DNA of 64,000 bases. Origin: Ideonella alba. GTDB taxonomy: Bacteria > Pseudomonadota > Gammaproteobacteria > Burkholderiales > Burkholderiaceae_C. This document shows positions 1 to 8,799 of this stretch, piece after piece. The stretch spans positions 62,001 through 126,000 of the forward strand of contig NZ_JAGQDF010000010.1 of NCBI RefSeq assembly GCF_018069875.1. The letters are read 5' to 3'. Numbering within the stretch: position 1 is the stretch's first letter; the number at the start of each line of letters is the position of its first letter. The notes under the pieces are model-generated. The model saw only the letters and a program-made list of their open reading frames with translations. It was not told the origin of the DNA and searched no databases. The translations under genes were made by a program, and so were the position numbers.

Positions 1-867
1 GTAGCCAAAGTGCTCCCCGCCCGGGCGGGTGATGCGGTTGAGCTCGCCGGGCGGGATGTCGTCGCCCATGTGGTCGGTCTGGTTGTCGGTGAACCAGACG
101 GTGCCGGTGCCGGGCTGCAGGTCCATGCCCACGCTGGCGCGCACGCCGCGTGCCAGCACCTCGCGGGCGCTGCCGTCGGCCACGCGCAGGCGCACCAGGC
201 CGCCGATGCCCAGGCGCTCATAGAGCGCCACCTTCTCGCGCGGCTGCACGTTGTAGGGCTGGCCCAGGGTGATGTAGAGCCAGCCGTCGTCGGACACGCG
301 GCAGGTGCGGTCGCCATGGTTGGGCCGGGCCTCTTCCGGCGGCACCAGCGTTCCCTGGGGCACCACGGTGACCAGCTCCAGCGAGGCATCGGTGCCCGCG
401 CGCGACGCTCCCACCAGGCGCAGCACCCGGTTGCGCTCGGCCACCACCAGGTCACCAGCGGGCGTCAGGCACACCCCGTTGGGCGACACAAAGCCCTGGC
501 CGGGCGCCAGGGCCCGCACCTCGTCGGCCTGGCGGTCACCGTCGCGGTCGGTCACGGCCCAGACCGTGTCGCGGCGGGTGCCGACGAAGACCCGGTCGCC
601 CGCCGGCGACACCGCCAGGTGGCGCGCCCCGGGCACCAGCGCGTAGAGCTCGATCTGGAAACCCGCGGGCAGGCGCACGCGCCGCAGCTGTTCACGCAAC
701 TGCTGCGCCTTGGCATCCTGCTGCGGGACGGGCGGCTGCGCGGCATCGAAGGCGGGCACCCGCTGCGCAGCGGCCGGGGCGCCGGCCAGGGCCAGCACCA
801 GCGTGACCAGACCGGACAAGACGGATGCGGCGGACAGGAGCGGCGGGGTGGGGCGGGCAATGGGCAT
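1..867 (-). CDS. PQQ-dependent sugar (sorbosone-type) dehydrogenase, N-terminal part
   Basis: The gene reads leftward and leaves the window, so only the first 289 residues are present. It starts with a likely Sec signal peptide (residues about 10-36, ending in an Ala-rich stretch before Gln), so the product should be periplasmic. The mature part opens with LPAGFQIELYA and continues with beta-propeller-like strands (FVGTR, WAVTDRDGD, SPNGVCL), then WFTDNQTDHMGDDIPPGELN, which is typical of the soluble glucose/sorbosone dehydrogenase fold. Members oxidise sugars or aldose-type substrates using PQQ; the substrate here cannot be told. The start ATG at 867 is chosen because the signal peptide follows directly. 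The truncation is only the window edge. The LysE gene upstream on the same strand ends 51 bases before the start. Confidence 0.8.
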   Translation of the reverse strand, partial: MPIARPTPPLLSAASVLSGLVTLVLALAGAPAAAQRVPAFDAAQPPVPQQDAKAQQLREQLRRVRLPAGFQIELYALVPGARHLAVSPAGDRVFVGTRRDTVWAVTDRDGDRQADEVRALAPGQGFVSPNGVCLTPAGDLVVAERNRVLRLVGASRAGTDASLELVTVVPQGTLVPPEEARPNHGDRTCRVSDDGWLYITLGQPYNVQPREKVALYERLGIGGLVRLRVADGSAREVLARGVRASVGMDLQPGTGTVWFTDNQTDHMGDDIPPGELNRITRPGGEHFGY

Positions 868-918
868 GTGGCGATTCTCGGCGTCGTGCGGCGACCCGGC
901 TGCTGGCGGGGGCTCTGC

Positions 919-1548
919 TCAGGCGCCCAGCTGCGCCCACTGCCACAGCGCAAAGGCGGCCAGCAGCAGCGCCGAGGCGGCATTGATGCGGCGTCGCCAG
1001 GCGTCGTCCAGCGCATGGCGCAGGCGGCTCACGCCCCAGCTCAGGCCCAGCCACCACAGCGCGGAGCCCAGCCACACACCCAGCACCATCAGCGTGGGCG
1101 ACAGCGGCGGGCCGCCGGCGCCCGCCAGTGCGCCGAAGACGGCGATGAAGGACAGGATGGTCGCCGGGTTCGACAGGGTCAGCGCGAAGGTGCCGCCGAA
1201 ATGGCGCAACAGGTCGCCGCCCGAGGGCAGCGGGGCCGCGCCAGTGGCCAGCGGTGCGCGCCAGGTCTGCCAGGCCAGCCACAGCAGCAGCGCACCGCCG
1301 CCCAGCGCCAGCGGCACCCGCGCGCCCACCAGCCAGGTGATCGCCGCCTGCACGCCCCAGGCGCCCAGCGCGCCATAGGCGGCGTCGGCGCAGGCGGCGC
1401 CCAGACCGGTGGCCAGTCCAGCGGCCATGCCGCCGTCCAGCGTGCGGCGGATCGTCAGCAGGCCGATCGGGCCGACCGGGGCGGCAATGCCCAGTCCGAC
1501 CAGCACGGCCTGCAGGAAACGGGAATCAGTCAGTGCATCCGTCATCAT
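919..1548 (-). CDS. LysE/RhtB family amino-acid exporter
   Basis: A 209-residue inner-membrane protein with about six hydrophobic segments. The N-terminal segment contains GIAAPVGPIGLLTIRRTL, the family signature (P-x-G-P around residues 25-30). LysE/RhtB proteins export amino acids such as lysine, arginine, homoserine or threonine. The gene is divergent from an Lrp/AsnC regulator starting at 1656, the classic arrangement in which the regulator senses the exported amino acid and controls the exporter. Two adjacent ATG codons (1548 and 1545) are possible starts. Substrate is not predictable from sequence alone. Confidence 0.9.
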   Translation of the reverse strand: MMTDALTDSRFLQAVLVGLGIAAPVGPIGLLTIRRTLDGGMAAGLATGLGAACADAAYGALGAWGVQAAITWLVGARVPLALGGGALLLWLAWQTWRAPLATGAAPLPSGGDLLRHFGGTFALTLSNPATILSFIAVFGALAGAGGPPLSPTLMVLGVWLGSALWWLGLSWGVSRLRHALDDAWRRRINAASALLLAAFALWQWAQLGA

Positions 1549-1579
1549 GATCAGGATGCTAAGTGGGTCAATCGGTCAT

Positions 1580-1632
1580 GACCAGTCGATTTGTCTGGTC
1601 TAGCGGCGGCATTGGCGTATGATTTTCTGGTC
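1580..1632. promoter_or_regulatory. Candidate Lrp operator between lysE and the regulator
   Basis: A perfect inverted repeat GACCAG (1580-1585) - 9 bases - CTGGTC (1595-1600) sits in the 107-base divergent intergenic region, and a third copy of the half-site CTGGTC occurs at 1627-1632, 32 bases downstream. Spaced half-sites on the same helical region fit the multimeric binding of Lrp/AsnC proteins. No binding data; this is inferred from symmetry and context. Confidence 0.5.
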
Positions 1633-1655
1633 CGAAGCACTTGGTACCGAAAACC

Positions 1656-2114
1656 ATGACCTTCGATGTCGATGCCCGTTCCTGGGCCCTGCTGCAGGCG
1701 CTGCAGCGCGATGGCCGGGCACCGCTGAAGGTCCTGGCTGAAGCCTGCGGCCTGAGCGTGGCCGCCACCGCTGAGCGGCTGCGACGTTTGCAGGACGCCG
1801 GCGTGGTGCGGGGCGTGCACGCCGAACTCGACCCGGTGCGGGCCGGCTACGGTGTGCAGGCCGTGGTGGCCATCCAGGCGCCGCAGCCCGGCAAACAGCC
1901 GCTGCTGGCCTGTCTTCAGGAGATGCCCGAAGTGCTGGAGTGTCACCACGTGACTGGGGCCGATTCCTACCTGGTGCAGGTGGTGGCGGTGGACCTGGCC
2001 CACCTGGAAACGCTGGTGTCCGCGATCAGCCGTTGGGGCGAGACGCGCACCTCGCTGGTCTTCTCGACGCCGATCCGCCGCCGGCCGCTGCAGCCGCCGC
2101 GCCGACCTGCCTAG
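1656..2114 (+). CDS. Lrp/AsnC family transcriptional regulator
   Basis: A 152-residue regulator. The N-terminal winged helix-turn-helix (about residues 5-60, LLQALQRDGRAPLKVLAEAC then SVAATAERLRRLQDAGVV) is followed by a RAM/ligand-binding domain (about 65-145) with the GADSYLVQVVA core. The ATG at 1656 starts directly at the HTH; a TTG at 1641 would add five residues and is less likely. It probably controls the divergent LysE exporter and itself in response to an amino acid. The C-terminus is Arg/Pro rich (RRRPLQPPRR), which is not part of the fold. Confidence 0.9.
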   Translation: MTFDVDARSWALLQALQRDGRAPLKVLAEACGLSVAATAERLRRLQDAGVVRGVHAELDPVRAGYGVQAVVAIQAPQPGKQPLLACLQEMPEVLECHHVTGADSYLVQVVAVDLAHLETLVSAISRWGETRTSLVFSTPIRRRPLQPPRRPA

Positions 2115-2124
2115 AATCCCCACC

Positions 2125-2370
2125 ATGACCGAAACCACCAAGCCTGCGCTGCCCGACCGCCTGAGCGTCGACCCCAAGAGCCCGCACCATGTGGCGGCGG
2201 TGTTCGAACACGAGATCGGCATCCGCTTCAACGGCAAGGACCGCTTCGACGTCGAGGAATACTGCCTCAGCGAAGGCTGGATCAAGGTGCCCGCCGGCAA
2301 GACGCTGGACCGCAAGGGCCGGCCGCTGTGCATCAAGCTCAAGGGGGCGGTGGAGGCCTTCTACCGCTGA
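2125..2370 (+). CDS. DUF3297 family protein
   Basis: An 81-residue soluble protein recognised as DUF3297 by PDRLSVDPKSPHH near the N-terminus, IGIRFNGKDR in the middle and EGWIKVPAGKTLDRKG towards the end. The family is widespread in proteobacteria, small and of unknown function. It lies 10 bases after the Lrp gene and only 2 bases before the next reading frame, so the three may share a transcript. Confidence 0.85.
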   Translation: MTETTKPALPDRLSVDPKSPHHVAAVFEHEIGIRFNGKDRFDVEEYCLSEGWIKVPAGKTLDRKGRPLCIKLKGAVEAFYR

Positions 2371-2372
2371 AG

Positions 2373-2831
2373 GTGCAGCACGACTTCAGCACGCCGGCGG
2401 CGCTCTGGAGCGATTTCACGCTGCATGCCAGCGTGCTGGCCGTGGCGGCGGTGGGGGTGTCGCTGGCGGTGTGGGCCCTGGGTCGCCGAAGCCTGCCGCG
2501 CTGGGGGGTTGGCGAGTCGGCGCTGGTGGGCGCGCTGCTGCTGCTGATCGGCCTGTGGGTGATCCAGGCACAAACCCTGGACCGGTTCTGGCGCATCGAG
2601 GCCTCGGCGGGCCAGCTGCGGCTGTTCCCGCGTGAGGGGGAGCCGGTGATCTGGCGTGCGGCCGACATCGATGATGTCCGCTATGGCTTCCGGGGCAAGC
2701 TGGCCTACGGGCCGTGCCGGCTGGTCGTTGAGACGCGTGATGGCCAGCGCCTGCTCACCGCCAGCCAGCGCCTGACCCTGCAGGACTGCCAGGCGCTCAG
2801 GGCGCAGGTGCTGCGCGCTCTGGCACCTTGA
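2373..2831 (+). CDS. Hypothetical membrane protein with PH-like C-terminal half
   Basis: A 152-residue protein of no recognised family. I choose the GTG at 2373, right behind the DUF3297 stop, because an upstream start would lie inside that gene. Two hydrophobic segments (about residues 17-38 and 49-66) are followed by a soluble half with FWRIEASAGQLRLFPREGEP and LVVETRDGQRLLTASQ, a pattern resembling bacterial PH-like membrane-anchored domains. Its 3' end overlaps the convergent deoxyribosyltransferase gene by 35 bases. Function unknown. Confidence 0.7.
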   Translation: MQHDFSTPAALWSDFTLHASVLAVAAVGVSLAVWALGRRSLPRWGVGESALVGALLLLIGLWVIQAQTLDRFWRIEASAGQLRLFPREGEPVIWRAADIDDVRYGFRGKLAYGPCRLVVETRDGQRLLTASQRLTLQDCQALRAQVLRALAP

Positions 2832-3306
2832 GCGCCCTGGCATCCAGCGCGCGCAGCGCGGCGGCGGCGTCGCCCCGCACCAGCCTGGCCGCGCCGGCCA
2901 GCATCAGATTGCGCGGCAGCCCGAAATCCTCGACCAGCAGGCCTTGCGCATCATGGCTGCCGCCCAGCTGCGCCCGCAGCGGTCGGTCGTCGTCCAGGTA
3001 GCCCAGCACCGGCGTGCCCAGGGCCGCGGCAAAGCCCACCTCGAACGCGGTGCCCGAGTCGGGTTCATGGCCGCGGAAGTCGTTCAGGTTGGCCAGCACC
3101 AGGTCGGCGCGACGGATCAGCGCGCAGTTGGCCTCGTAGATCCAGCGCGCTGCGGCGGGCCCCTGCAGCCCCTCGGGCAGGGTGTTGTCCAGCGGGTACA
3201 GCCCGGTGTGGCCATGCGCTGCGCACAGCGCCTTCAGCCGCTCGCCCTGGGCCAGCGCATCCGGGCGAAAGACATCGAAGCCGGCCAGGTAGATCGTCAG
3301 CGCCAT
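2797..3306 (-). CDS. Nucleoside 2-deoxyribosyltransferase family protein
   Basis: A 169-residue cytoplasmic protein. IYLAGFDVFRPDA at the N-terminus, ANLNDFRGHEPDSGTAFEVGFA in the middle (the D-S-G-T-x-x-E motif carrying the catalytic Glu) and length match the family that swaps bases on 2'-deoxyribose. Some relatives hydrolyse nucleotides (DNPH1/RCL type) instead, so substrate is uncertain. The ATG at 3306 is used because upstream codons give a non-homologous Arg/Pro/Ala-rich stretch. Its stop lies inside the 3' end of the facing gene. It sits 20 bases after... the start is 20 bases from the end of the leftward fadH gene, so the two may be co-transcribed. Confidence 0.85.
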   Translation of the reverse strand: MALTIYLAGFDVFRPDALAQGERLKALCAAHGHTGLYPLDNTLPEGLQGPAAARWIYEANCALIRRADLVLANLNDFRGHEPDSGTAFEVGFAAALGTPVLGYLDDDRPLRAQLGGSHDAQGLLVEDFGLPRNLMLAGAARLVRGDAAAALRALDARALKVPERAAPAP

Positions 3307-3325
3307 GGGCGCCAGTATCGCCCGC

Positions 3326-5461
<2,136 letters not shown>

Positions 5462-5463
5462 TC

Positions 5464-5512
5464 AGGGCCTGTCCACACCACCGCCACCCTTCCGGTCGTG
5501 TGAACAGGCCCT
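5464..5512. repeat. Long inverted repeat at the 3' end of the SulP gene
   Basis: A 15-base arm AGGGCCTGTCCACAC (5464-5478) pairs with GTGTGAACAGGCCCT (5498-5512), one mismatch, 19-base loop. The right arm overlaps the TAG stop of the leftward SulP gene. There is no T-tract on either strand, so it is either a rho-assisted/mRNA-stabilising hairpin or a member of a dispersed REP-like family; only one copy was noticed in this window. Confidence 0.6.
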
Positions 5513-7151
5513 AGCGCGGGTCGGCGTCAGGCTGCAGGGCCTGGTGCATGCTCAGGAACACCCGGCCATGGGCGCGCGCGGCCCAGTCGGCGGTCTTCAG
5601 GCGGTCCATCAGGGGGCCCTTGACCTCGGCCAGATCCAGCCGCACGCCGCGGGCATGCAGCGCTTCGTCGAGCGCCAGCAGCGCCGTCAGGCCGCTGAAG
5701 TCGATCGCGTTGACCGGCGACATCTGCAGCACCACGCGGCGGGTGTCCTCGTCCAGCTGGTCCTGCACCAGGCTGCCCAGGTCGCGGGCGTTGGTGAACA
5801 GCAGGCTCTCGTCGATGCGCAGCGCCACCACGCCGGGCTGTTCCTCGGTGGCGTGGCGCTCGATGTTGCGGTAGTGCTCGGTGCCGGGCACGCGGCCGAT
5901 GCGGGCCACGTGCGGGTCGGCGGTGCGCTGCAGCAGCAAGGCGGCCGACAGCGCCACGCCCACGCTCAGCGCCACCTCCATGCTGGCCAGCACGGTCAGC
6001 GCGGCCACGCCCAGCATCACCCAGAACTCCTCGCGGGCATAGCGCCAGGCCAGGCGGAACGGCTGGAGATCAAGCATCGACGAGGCCGCCAGCACGATCG
6101 TGGCCGCCAGCACCGCCCGCGGCAGCAGGGCCAGCGGGGCGGCCAGCAGCAGCGCACTGAGCGCCATCAGGCCGGCGACGATCACCCCCACCCGCAGGCT
6201 GCGGGCATTCGCCTCGAAGGCCACGGCGCTGCGCGACAGGCCACCGCCCACCGGCATGCCGCCACTCAGCGCCGCCAGCAGGTTGGCACCGCCCAGGCCG
6301 CACAGTTCGCGCCGCGGCACCAGGTGCTGGCGCCGCCGCGCGGCCAGCGAGCCGGCCACCGCCAGGTGCTCGACCGACACCAGCAGCGCCAGCAGCGCGG
6401 CGCTGGGCAGCATCAGCCGCCACAGCGCCGGGTCCAGTGCCGGCCAGGTGGGTCGGATGGCCAGCGCCGGCAACGCGCCCACCACCGCCACGCCGTGGCC
6501 GCTGGCATCGGCCAGCGCGGCCCCGGCGATCGCCAGGGCCATCACCGCCAGCGGCGCGGCGCGCCCCGCCTGGCCGCCGGCGCGACGGCCCAGCCACAGC
6601 AAGGTGATGGCGGCGACGGTGATGCCCAGCGTGAGCAGGTGGCCCGGACGCGCGGCGCCCAGCCAGCCGGCCGCGACATCCACCAGCCGCGTGCCCCCGG
6701 ACGAGCTGCCCGCCAGCACCGGCAGCTGCGTGATGACGATGGTCAGCGCGGCGCCGGTCATGAAGCCGTGCAGCACCGGCACGCTCAGCAGCGCCACCAG
6801 CGCATCGAAGCGCAGGGCGGCACCCAGCAGCAGCACCGCGCCGGTCTCCAGCGCCAGCACGCCGGCCAGCGCGGCGGCGGAGGTGCCCTCGGGCGCCACG
6901 GCCAGCGCATGCTGCAGGGCCTGGGCCGTCATCAGCGACAGCACCGCGCCAGGACCCATCACGCTGACCGGGCTGGTGCCCACCGCGGCGTAGGCCAGCG
7001 CGGGCACGATGCTGGCCGCCAGGCCCAGCTCGGCCGGCAGACCGGCCAGCAGCGCATAGGCCAGGCTCTGCGGGATCAGCAGCAGCGTGATGATGCCGGC
7101 GGCGACGGCGTCGTCGCGCCAGGAGGGGGGCAGGGCCTGGGGGGCGGGCAA
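5511..7151 (-). CDS. SulP family anion (sulfate/bicarbonate-type) permease with STAS domain
   Basis: A 546-residue inner-membrane transporter. The membrane part (about residues 10-415) carries the SulP signature AAGIITLLLIPQSLAYALLAGLP and the GTSPVSVMGPGAVLSLMTA segment; the C-terminal STAS domain (about 435-540) contains VNAIDFSGLTALLAL. An ATG at 7256 would place the N-terminus deep inside the neighbouring gene and give a Ser/Pro/Thr-rich non-homologous extension, so I use the TTG at 7151, directly after that gene's stop. Substrate may be sulfate, bicarbonate or a dicarboxylate. Leftward, co-directional with and 4 bases from the nitronate monooxygenase-like gene. Confidence 0.85.
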   Translation of the reverse strand: MPAPQALPPSWRDDAVAAGIITLLLIPQSLAYALLAGLPAELGLAASIVPALAYAAVGTSPVSVMGPGAVLSLMTAQALQHALAVAPEGTSAAALAGVLALETGAVLLLGAALRFDALVALLSVPVLHGFMTGAALTIVITQLPVLAGSSSGGTRLVDVAAGWLGAARPGHLLTLGITVAAITLLWLGRRAGGQAGRAAPLAVMALAIAGAALADASGHGVAVVGALPALAIRPTWPALDPALWRLMLPSAALLALLVSVEHLAVAGSLAARRRQHLVPRRELCGLGGANLLAALSGGMPVGGGLSRSAVAFEANARSLRVGVIVAGLMALSALLLAAPLALLPRAVLAATIVLAASSMLDLQPFRLAWRYAREEFWVMLGVAALTVLASMEVALSVGVALSAALLLQRTADPHVARIGRVPGTEHYRNIERHATEEQPGVVALRIDESLLFTNARDLGSLVQDQLDEDTRRVVLQMSPVNAIDFSGLTALLALDEALHARGVRLDLAEVKGPLMDRLKTADWAARAHGRVFLSMHQALQPDADPR

Positions 7152-7155
7152 GTGT

Positions 7156-8406
7156 TCAGGCCGGCTCGGGCAGCGCGATGCTGTCGTCGGTGCTGAACTG
7201 GTAGTCGCGGAAGACGTGGGCGGCGCTGAGCAGCTGGTAGCTGCCGTCGGGCGCACGGTGGGTGGTGTCCTTCAGGCGCCAGGTGAGCTGGCCGCAGGTC
7301 CAGATCTCGAAGTTGCGCATGTGGGTGCACAGGCAGGTCTTGTCGGTCACCGAGATGCGCTTGGCATCGGGGTGGGCTTCGATCTCGCGGTTCCAGGCCT
7401 CGATGTAGGCGCACTTGCCGCTGGCATCGAGCAGGTAGCCGTAGGCCTCGCAGTTCGGGCGGATGCCGTCGCCAATGCCGGGGCTGGACTTGATCATGCG
7501 CATCGGGTAGCCGGTGGGCGAGATCTGGTTGACCTCGATGTCGTCCTCGCCGGCCTTGAAGTACTCCTGCTTGACCTCGTCGGGCAGGCCGCATTCCCGG
7601 GTCACGGTGAAGCGCGTGGCCACCTGCACGCCGGCGCCACCCATCTCCAGGAAGCGCACGGCGTCGGAGCCGGTGAAGATGCCGCCAGCGGGCAGCACCG
7701 GGATGTCCAGGTGCTCGTCCTTCAGGTACTTCAGCACCTCGCCGACGATGGTGGCCAGGTCATGTTCGGCCCAGTCCATGCCGAAGCCCAGGTGGCCGCC
7801 GGCCAGCGGACCTTCGACCACGATGTAGTCGGGCAGGCGGTTCAGGCGGGCGTTCTTCTTGAGGAACAGCTGCAGCGCGCGCACCGACGAGACGATGATG
7901 CCCAGCTTGGCATCGCGAAAGCGCGGATGGTCCTCGATCAGCGCGAAGGAGCCCAGGTGCAGGCCGGCCGCCAGCGTGATGCCGTCGATGCCGGCGTCCA
8001 GCGCGGTGCTCATGCGCACCTTCAGGGTTTCCTTCGGGGCGTTCATCGTCAGCTTTTCCATGCAGTTGATGAACACCATGCCGGGCCCGGTCTTGCGGGC
8101 CATCGTCGATTCCACGTGCAGCCGCGTGGCCTCGGCCAGGTGGTCGAGGTTGAACTTGACGTCGGACTTGTCGCGGTTCTCGGCGTTGTACTTGTACTGG
8201 GCCATCTTGGCCTTGACGTACTTGGTCTGGTAGCGCCGGTCCGACACGGTCTTGATCATCGCGTCGGAGATGTGGCCCACGCCGCCCAGGCGGGCCGCTT
8301 CGAGGGCCAGATCGGAGGTGGAGATGTCGACACCCATGCCGCCGATCATGATCGGCACCAGTTCGTGGCGGCCCAGGCGCAGGCGGAAATCGTCCAGTCT
8401 CTTCAT
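7156..8406 (-). CDS. Nitronate monooxygenase family flavoprotein
   Basis: A 416-residue TIM-barrel FMN protein. Family marks are PIMIGGMGVDIS at the N-terminus, VVEGPLAGGHLGFGMDW (catalytic His region, about 198-214) and PVLPAGGIFTGSDAVRFLEMGGAGVQ (phosphate-binding loop, about 240-270). Nitronate monooxygenases oxidise alkyl nitronates; related enzymes are FabK-like enoyl-ACP reductases, so the reaction is not certain. An additional ~90-residue C-terminal part with TCLCTHMRNFEIWTCGQL follows the barrel, longer than the usual ~320-350 residues. First gene of a leftward pair with the SulP transporter. Confidence 0.85.
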   Translation of the reverse strand: MKRLDDFRLRLGRHELVPIMIGGMGVDISTSDLALEAARLGGVGHISDAMIKTVSDRRYQTKYVKAKMAQYKYNAENRDKSDVKFNLDHLAEATRLHVESTMARKTGPGMVFINCMEKLTMNAPKETLKVRMSTALDAGIDGITLAAGLHLGSFALIEDHPRFRDAKLGIIVSSVRALQLFLKKNARLNRLPDYIVVEGPLAGGHLGFGMDWAEHDLATIVGEVLKYLKDEHLDIPVLPAGGIFTGSDAVRFLEMGGAGVQVATRFTVTRECGLPDEVKQEYFKAGEDDIEVNQISPTGYPMRMIKSSPGIGDGIRPNCEAYGYLLDASGKCAYIEAWNREIEAHPDAKRISVTDKTCLCTHMRNFEIWTCGQLTWRLKDTTHRAPDGSYQLLSAAHVFRDYQFSTDDSIALPEPA

Positions 8407-8481
8407 GCGGTTCTCGTGTTCGGGGGAGCGTCCCCGGCGGCGTACGGCGGGAAAGCGCGTATGTTAAGTGCTGGGCCATCC

Positions 8482-8509
8482 TTGACGGCGTCGTGGGATC
8501 TGATAATCC
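8482..8509 (+). promoter_or_regulatory. Candidate slyX promoter with almost no leader
   Basis: TTGACG (8482-8487) is followed by TGATAATCC, giving either GATAAT at 8502-8507 (14-base spacer, short) or TAATCC at 8504-8509 (16-base spacer). Either puts the transcription start within a few bases of the ATG at 8516, with no Shine-Dalgarno between, so slyX mRNA may be leaderless. Confidence 0.4.
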
Positions 8510-8515
8510 CCGGCC

Positions 8516-8731
8516 ATGAGCGATTCCCCTGACGCGGATCAGCGCCTGACGGCGCTGGAGATCAAGATCAGCTACCTGGAGGATCTGGCCGACACCCTGA
8601 ACAGCCTGGTGGCGCGCCAGCAGCAGCAGATCGAATGGCTGGCCCGCGAGCTGCTGCAGCTGCGCCGCCAGGGCGCCGAGCCCGGCACGCCCGGCGGCGG
8701 CCTGCTTGACGAGCGCCCGCCGCACTACTGA
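8516..8731 (+). CDS. slyX: SlyX family protein
   Basis: A 71-residue protein that is mostly one coiled coil: RLTALEIKISYLEDLADTLNSL and QQQQIEWLARELLQLRRQ, ending in the family-typical ERPPHY tail. SlyX is conserved in proteobacteria, usually small and acidic, with no established biochemical role. It stands alone, divergent from the nitronate monooxygenase gene and convergent with the hybrid kinase; the ATG at 8516 gives the normal N-terminus. Confidence 0.9.
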   Translation: MSDSPDADQRLTALEIKISYLEDLADTLNSLVARQQQQIEWLARELLQLRRQGAEPGTPGGGLLDERPPHY

Positions 8732-8733
8732 GC

Positions 8734-8778
8734 GGCTCGCCGGCGAGCCCACCCACGGGACGATCCGGCGGTCGCCGG
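8734..8778. terminator. Two tandem GC hairpins between convergent genes
   Basis: GGCTCGCCGGCGAGCC (8734-8749) is a perfect 16-base palindrome starting 2 bases after the slyX stop, and CCGGCG-GT-CGCCGG (8765-8778) is a second hairpin. Both lie between slyX and the convergent kinase gene. Neither has a T-tract, so a terminator role is inferred from placement only. Confidence 0.4.
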
Positions 8779-8799
8779 GCCGTCGTTCGGATGACCAGG

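Noticed and set aside
7152-7256. ATG at 7256 as the SulP start
   Set aside because: It would place 35 non-homologous residues inside the neighbouring gene; the TTG at 7151 is the first codon outside it.
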